Shown in pieces: positions 28,224 to 31,334 of a DNA stretch of 31,334 bases. The stretch comes from a virus, in the IMG/VR virus record IMGVR_UViG_3300043470_000797, positions 1 through 31,334 of that record; one strand, given 5' to 3'. Made by a program: the position numbers and the translations under genes. Every line of letters starts with the position of its first letter. Position 1 is the stretch's first letter. The notes beneath the pieces were generated by a model. That model saw only the letters and a list, made by a program, of their open reading frames with translations, did no database searches and was not told the DNA's origin.

Positions 28224-29054
28224 ATGATTGATGAGTCAACGAGCAAGTGCCTGGTCTGTGGCAAGGACTCTAAGCGCCTAGCGTGCGTTGAGTGTTTCGT
28301 CATCATGCACCGGCAGCTCGGTGAGATACCTGAGTATTACGCGCTGGCCAGTGGTGAGTACTGGTCGCAGGGTGTGAGCAATGGTGGTGGTGGGAGCAAT
28401 GAGCGGTCGTTGGGCTTACGCGTTGAGGCCCTTGATGCTCGATCACCGCGGAACGCGATCAGTGCCCTTGAGGAATGGGAACGCGACTGGCGCGAAACCT
28501 TGGACGTCTTTGGCAACGATGAGCACGCAGTCAGGTCACAACGCTCACGTAAAGCCGGCGAATGGAATCGGTCTGACACACGAGACCTAATGGGCACCAG
28601 TCTTGTCGGGGTCACACGGTTCCTGCTAAAGCACCTAGACTCAGCGTGCCTGGAGCACCCTGCCATTGATGACTTCGCCCAAGAGCTGCACCAGATACAT
28701 CGCAAGATCAAGGCCGCGGCTCGTGAGCCAAGCGAGCAGGTCAGCATCATCGAGTGCCCCGCGGACTTCAATGCTGGAATCTGCAAAACTGAATTGCGGT
28801 TGACCAAGGGCGACATTGAGTGCCCCCGTTGTGGCACAACCTGGGACCAGTCACGGTTGTTGATGGTCGCCAAGTCTGCCGGCACTAACACTTGGCAACC
28901 TGCTGGTGTGATCAGTGAGCACCTTGGTGTGCCACCAAGCACGCTGTCATCATGGGCTAGGCAGGGTCACGTGAAGCGCAAAGGAACGTCGTACTTGTGG
29001 TCATCGGTGGTGGCTCACCTTGAGGCTAGGGCCACCCACGTTGACACGGCTTGA
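28224..29054 (+). CDS. zinc and HTH DNA-binding protein (276 aa)
   Basis: A 276-residue protein with an N-terminal zinc knuckle (CLVCGKDSKRLACVEC, Cys9, 12, 20, 23), a helical middle (about 75-170) and a second Cys-rich segment (IECPADFNAGICKTE ... IECPRCGTTWD, about 176-207). The C-terminal part, QPAGVISEHLGVPPSTLSSW then ARQGHVKRKGTSYLWSSVVAHLEA (225-268), is a MerR/excisionase-type winged helix. Related phage proteins are common in Actinobacteria and are assumed to regulate transcription. It is the last gene of the replication block, followed by promoter-like elements and a terminator, so it might control the late switch. Confidence 0.7.
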   Translation: MIDESTSKCLVCGKDSKRLACVECFVIMHRQLGEIPEYYALASGEYWSQGVSNGGGGSNERSLGLRVEALDARSPRNAISALEEWERDWRETLDVFGNDEHAVRSQRSRKAGEWNRSDTRDLMGTSLVGVTRFLLKHLDSACLEHPAIDDFAQELHQIHRKIKAAAREPSEQVSIIECPADFNAGICKTELRLTKGDIECPRCGTTWDQSRLLMVAKSAGTNTWQPAGVISEHLGVPPSTLSSWARQGHVKRKGTSYLWSSVVAHLEARATHVDTA

Positions 29055-29070
29055 CATGGTATGAGATACT
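29041..29070 (+). promoter_or_regulatory. promoter TTGACA-N18-GATACT with extended -10
   Basis: TTGACA at 29041-29046 and GATACT at 29065-29070 are 18 bp apart, with TGA directly before the -10 as an extended element. A second TTGACA lies at 29051-29056. The -35 box falls inside the end of the HTH gene. A start near 29077 would give a leader that runs through the hairpin at 29110-29145. Confidence 0.5.
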
Positions 29071-29075
29071 AGCGA

Positions 29076-29103
29076 TTGACTACGGGACCATTGTGTCTAA
29101 TAG
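29076..29103 (+). promoter_or_regulatory. second promoter-like element TTGACT-N16-TAATAG
   Basis: TTGACT (29076-29081) and TAATAG (29098-29103) are 16 bp apart. If used, transcription would begin at about 29110, at the foot of the terminator hairpin. It is weaker than the previous element and the two may be alternatives. Confidence 0.35.
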
Positions 29104-29109
29104 TTAACG

Positions 29110-29145
29110 AAACCCACTAACCCTCCCCCGAGTTAGTGGGTTTTC
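29110..29145 (+). terminator. rho-independent terminator
   Basis: AACCCACTAAC (29111-29121) pairs with GTTAGTGGGTT (29132-29142) without mismatch around a ten-base C-rich loop, and TTTT then follows at the end of the stem (29141-29144). It ends the replication-side transcript after the HTH gene, or acts as an attenuator between the promoter elements just upstream and the late genes just downstream. Confidence 0.8.
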
Positions 29146-29171
29146 GTATGCCCACCGAGGAGGTGGTGATC

Positions 29172-29333
29172 GTGTCGCCGATTGAACAAAACCGCTCAGA
29201 GCTTGTTGAAGCGTGGCTTGCTGCCGCGGTCTCATACAGCCAGCGAAAATCCGATGGACTTCCCATAGACGGCACACGGTCATACCTCGACTCGTTGATG
29301 GATGAATACCTTGAAACTGTTAGGGGTGCGTGA
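29172..29333 (+). CDS. hypothetical protein (53 aa)
   Basis: A 53-residue helical protein (SPIEQNRSELVEAWLAAAVSY, GTRSYLDSLMDEYLETV). A GTG at 29172 follows a very strong ribosome binding site (GAGGAGGTGG), so it is preferred to the in-frame ATG at 29148, which lies at the foot of the terminator. It is the first gene after the terminator. No family is recognised. Confidence 0.6.
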   Translation: MSPIEQNRSELVEAWLAAAVSYSQRKSDGLPIDGTRSYLDSLMDEYLETVRGA

Positions 29334-29395
29334 TCGCTGCTCTCAGTTTCAACCTCATTGCTTTTTCATTTGTTGTATCTACCTTGGAGGCGTGA
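29330..29395 (+). CDS. possible 21-residue hydrophobic peptide
   Basis: A GTGA overlap with the previous gene opens a 21-codon frame reading IAALSFNLIAFSFVVSTLEA, a single membrane-like segment. Its stop lies 1 bp before the GTG of the tail-fibre-like gene, and the ribosome binding site of that gene is inside it. Translation of this peptide could couple the two genes. The evidence is only the overlap pattern. Confidence 0.3.
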   Translation: MIAALSFNLIAFSFVVSTLEA

Positions 29396-29396
29396 C

Positions 29397-30407
29397 GTGG
29401 CAATCTCCCAGGTAACTGTCACTGGTACTTTTGTCGATTTCTCTGGTCAAGCGATGACTGGCCGAATCATTTTTACACCCACACCTACAGCTGTGAATGA
29501 TTCTGGTGCGGATTTGGTTTACATGTCGCGACCAGTCTCAGTTTTGTTGACAACAGGTGGTCGCCTCAGCGTGGACTTAGCTGCAACTGATGACACAGAC
29601 GGTAATCCTGTGGGCTTCACTTACACTGTGACAGAAGAGTTTGACAACTTTGCTGGTGGCCGGACTTATCCAATCTCGTTACCTGCTGCGAATTCACCTG
29701 TTGACCTTGCTGACATTTCGCCGGAGTCGTCGGCTAGTGCGGGAACTGTGGTGTGGGCTGGTATGCCTGTTGGTGGCACTGTCGGACAATTCATGGTCAA
29801 AACTGGTGTCGATAACTATGACGCTGGTTGGTCCACTATGGCTGACCAATATTTGCAAGGCACAGGTTTCCCTAATGGTGTTGTTACTGCTCCTGTTGGA
29901 AGTATTTACACCGACACTGCTGCCACCAATGGTGCGATTCGTTGGATTAAAGCCACTGGCTCAGGCAACACTGGTTGGCGGGTTGAGTATGGCGACACTG
30001 GTTGGCGCAACATTGTGGGCAGTATTTACGCTGGCCCAAGCCTTGCATCTAATTTCCCTACCGTTAATGCGTTGTATATGAGGCGCATTGGGATGGAAGT
30101 AAAATTTCGGTTCCGTGGAAACACAACAGGCGGGGCACTCGTTGGCACTGGTGCTGCTGCGGAAATGGCAGTTGACCTACCGGCTGGGTGGCGTTCCTTG
30201 GAATACGCGGTACTTGGTAGTGGTAAAGCAGTCCAAGCGGCCTCACTTGTTAGCACTAATTTATTGACCACTTTATCTCTCGTGACCGAACAACCGCCTA
30301 TTCATCCATCAACGAGTTCTCTGTGGATAGCAGGCAATTTTTCAATAATGGTTGACTACACAACGGACGACGCTTGGCCAACAACCCTAATCGGCACCGC
30401 TGTCTAG
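29397..30407 (+). CDS. tail fibre or minor tail protein (336 aa)
   Basis: The GTG at 29397 follows GGAGG with 6-base spacing; the longer frame back to 29358 has none. Residues 1-110 begin QVTVTGTFVDFSGQAMTGRIIF, include GFTYTVTEEFDNFAGG and YPISLP, and match the docking domain found in actinophage fibres with a VTGTFxDxxGxxxxGxVxFTP pattern. Residues 115-200 (GTVGQFMVKTGVDNYDAGWST, GVVTAPVGSIYTDTAATNGAIRW) form the repeat-like linker seen before fibre heads, and the C-terminal 130 residues (GMEVKFRFRGNTTGGALVGT) a beta-rich head. It is a second fibre gene, far from the tail-tip genes in this layout but adjacent to the late block if circular. Confidence 0.65.
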   Translation: MAISQVTVTGTFVDFSGQAMTGRIIFTPTPTAVNDSGADLVYMSRPVSVLLTTGGRLSVDLAATDDTDGNPVGFTYTVTEEFDNFAGGRTYPISLPAANSPVDLADISPESSASAGTVVWAGMPVGGTVGQFMVKTGVDNYDAGWSTMADQYLQGTGFPNGVVTAPVGSIYTDTAATNGAIRWIKATGSGNTGWRVEYGDTGWRNIVGSIYAGPSLASNFPTVNALYMRRIGMEVKFRFRGNTTGGALVGTGAAAEMAVDLPAGWRSLEYAVLGSGKAVQAASLVSTNLLTTLSLVTEQPPIHPSTSSLWIAGNFSIMVDYTTDDAWPTTLIGTAV

Positions 30408-30416
30408 GGGTATGTG

Positions 30417-30989
30417 ATGGCTGCCAAGAACCTGGTCTATGTCGAAGAAGATGGACTTAAGGCATTGCAACGTGCGCAACAGCAATTGCAAAAGTCTGCT
30501 CAGTCCAAGGAATTAACTACGATGCTGAACAAGCGCATCAGGACTGCAGCTGAACCAATTAAGACTGACCTGAAGAATACTGCTGAGAAAATAACCTTTA
30601 CCAGCACTTCACGTGCAGGTGCTACTAGGTCTAGGCGAAACAGAAAGAAAAACAAAAAATCTGGCAAATGGAAAAACGCAAAAGGTCTTCGCCAAGAAAT
30701 GTCAACCGGAATTAAGATTCGTATTGACAAGGGCGCAAACAGTGCTGGTGTTCGAATACTAGAGGCCAATGCAAGTACCGAGGTTAATAAACTTGCTCGA
30801 GCGATTAACAGCAAAGGGCGAATACGTCACCCACTGTTCGGTGATAAGAACTACTGGTACATGACTAAGACTTCTAATGGCCAAGGCTGGTTTGATAATA
30901 CTGGCCGGAGTCACTTGCCTAAAGTCACGGCTGACATCAACGCTGTTGTCGTTCAGTTCACTAACGAGATCGCACGCAAGATCAAGTGA
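30417..30989 (+). CDS. HK97-gp10-like head-tail / tail completion protein
   Basis: A 190-residue basic protein. An N-terminal helix (DGLKALQRAQQQLQKSAQ), a long loop rich in Arg and Lys (about 73-92), then strand GIKIRIDKG and the segment RHPLFGDKNYWYMTKTSNGQGWFDNTGR (about 138-165) resemble the HK97 gp10-like family, where an R-H-P-xF-G motif precedes a W-F pattern and a C-terminal helix. That family completes the neck between connector and tail terminator. Here it is not in that cassette but between a fibre and the HNH gene, which is unusual. The ATG at 30417 follows AGGGG; the GTG at 30414 is an alternative. Confidence 0.6.
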   Translation: MAAKNLVYVEEDGLKALQRAQQQLQKSAQSKELTTMLNKRIRTAAEPIKTDLKNTAEKITFTSTSRAGATRSRRNRKKNKKSGKWKNAKGLRQEMSTGIKIRIDKGANSAGVRILEANASTEVNKLARAINSKGRIRHPLFGDKNYWYMTKTSNGQGWFDNTGRSHLPKVTADINAVVVQFTNEIARKIK

Positions 30990-31255
30990 GCATCACGTAC
31001 AGGTCAGCAGCATGGAAGCGTGCCGCCGCCCAAGTACTTGCTGAGGAAACGATCTGTCATTTGTGTGGGCACCCTATTGACTTTGATGCACCAGCTCGAA
31101 CGCGTTACTCACCGAGCGTTGATCACGTCGTGCCATTGAGTAAGGGCGGCGACATGCTTGCTCGCGAGAACCTACGTGCCGCGCACTTTGGCTGCAACAG
31201 CAGTAAGCGTGAAGGCCGCGGCTTAAAGAAGCCACGCACATCACGCATGTGGTGA
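30986..31255 (+). CDS. HNH endonuclease, packaging-associated
   Basis: An 89-residue HNH nuclease with a zinc knuckle CHLCG (Cys24, Cys27), the catalytic VDHVVPLSKGG (His47), NLRAAHFGCNSSKR (Asn62, Cys70, Asn71) and a basic end. Many siphophages with cos ends carry such an HNH gene beside the terminase, where it is needed for cutting and packaging. If the window ends are joined it lies immediately before the small terminase. It starts with GTG overlapping the gp10-like stop (GTGA). Confidence 0.9.
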   Translation: MSITYRSAAWKRAAAQVLAEETICHLCGHPIDFDAPARTRYSPSVDHVVPLSKGGDMLARENLRAAHFGCNSSKREGRGLKKPRTSRMW

Positions 31256-31334
31256 GCACACATTTGCATTAACACACTTGCCCGACACCGAGAGGGGGGT
31301 GGGGGTGTTGATCGTGCGTGTGATGACGCGCCAC
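31256..31334. other. non-coding right end, candidate cos/pac region
   Basis: No gene is seen from 31256 to the end. The sequence contains a G-run GGGGGGTGGGGG (31294-31305) followed by TGTTGATCGTGCGTG. The left end begins ACCGATTTTTTGCGCGACAG and the small terminase starts at 38. If the molecule is circular or concatemeric the two ends form a 116-bp gap between HNH and terminase genes, the usual place for a packaging cut. No direct terminal repeat joins the two ends. Confidence 0.4.

Noticed and set aside
1-31334. Integrase, attachment site or excisionase
   Set aside because: No tyrosine or serine recombinase motif was found in any frame; the HTH at 28224-29054 is excisionase-like in shape only.
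1-31334. CRISPR array or insertion sequence
   Set aside because: Repeats present are degenerate in-gene repeats or iterons; none has regular spacers, and no transposase or terminal inverted repeat pair was seen.

Overview
The window reads as the complete or near-complete genome of a small siphovirus (tailed phage with a long non-contractile tail) that infects an actinobacterium. The case for an actinobacterial host is a WhiB-type iron-sulfur transcription factor (21658-22071), an aggregation-promoting-factor-like transglycosylase of the actinobacterial type, the r1t-like holin plus peptidase endolysin arrangement, and the HNH / small terminase / large terminase order if the ends are joined. 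Base composition is moderate rather than very GC-rich, so an environmental (for example aquatic) actinobacterium is a reasonable guess, not something the sequence proves. I found no integrase, tRNA, rRNA, CRISPR array or insertion sequence.

Late half (1-17.9 kb, + strand): terminase small and large subunits, a multi-spanning membrane protein resembling GT-C glycosyltransferases, a tiny membrane protein, portal, prohead protease, major capsid protein, a strong RNA hairpin, a GT-A type glycosyltransferase, a Thr/Ala/Ser-repeat protein, head-tail connector, tail terminator, major tail protein, tail assembly chaperones joined by a -1 frameshift on A AAC CCC, tape measure, a Dit/Tal-like baseplate protein with an inserted LamG-like domain, a C1q-like fibre, one or two holin-like membrane proteins and an M15-type endolysin. 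If the ends are joined, the right end (29.2-31.3 kb: small protein, fibre, HK97-gp10-like protein, HNH nuclease) runs into this block, so it is probably the start of the late operon.

Middle (17.9-21.3 kb): a chain of small coupled genes (DNA-binding-like protein, DEDDy exonuclease with zinc ribbon, HExxH protein, membrane protein, zinc protein, DUF6378-like) followed by a convergent minus-strand operon (LPD29-like protein, unknown protein, FmdB-like zinc ribbon, second zinc ribbon, ribbon-helix-helix regulator). The minus operon diverges from the next plus operon at 21006-21284, which holds two opposed promoters and two near-identical operator-like palindromes.

Replication half (21.3-29.1 kb, + strand): WhiB, RecB/Cas4-like nuclease, OB-fold protein, a hairpin-rich leader, a primase-polymerase, a DUF3987-like helicase/ATPase, and then a 187-bp region that looks like a replication origin: two perfect DnaA-box 9-mers around two mirror-image clusters of an 8-bp iteron, separated by an AT-rich stretch. 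RusA resolvase, a cell-wall hydrolase and a zinc/HTH protein follow, and the block ends in tandem promoter-like sequences and a rho-independent terminator at 29110-29145.

The points most worth a second look are the origin-like mirror array at 26777-26963, the divergent operator region, the two glycosyltransferase-like genes inside the packaging and capsid cassettes with a possible Thr/Ser-rich acceptor, and the displaced gp10-like gene. Functions come from reading motifs and gene order by eye; no database search was made.
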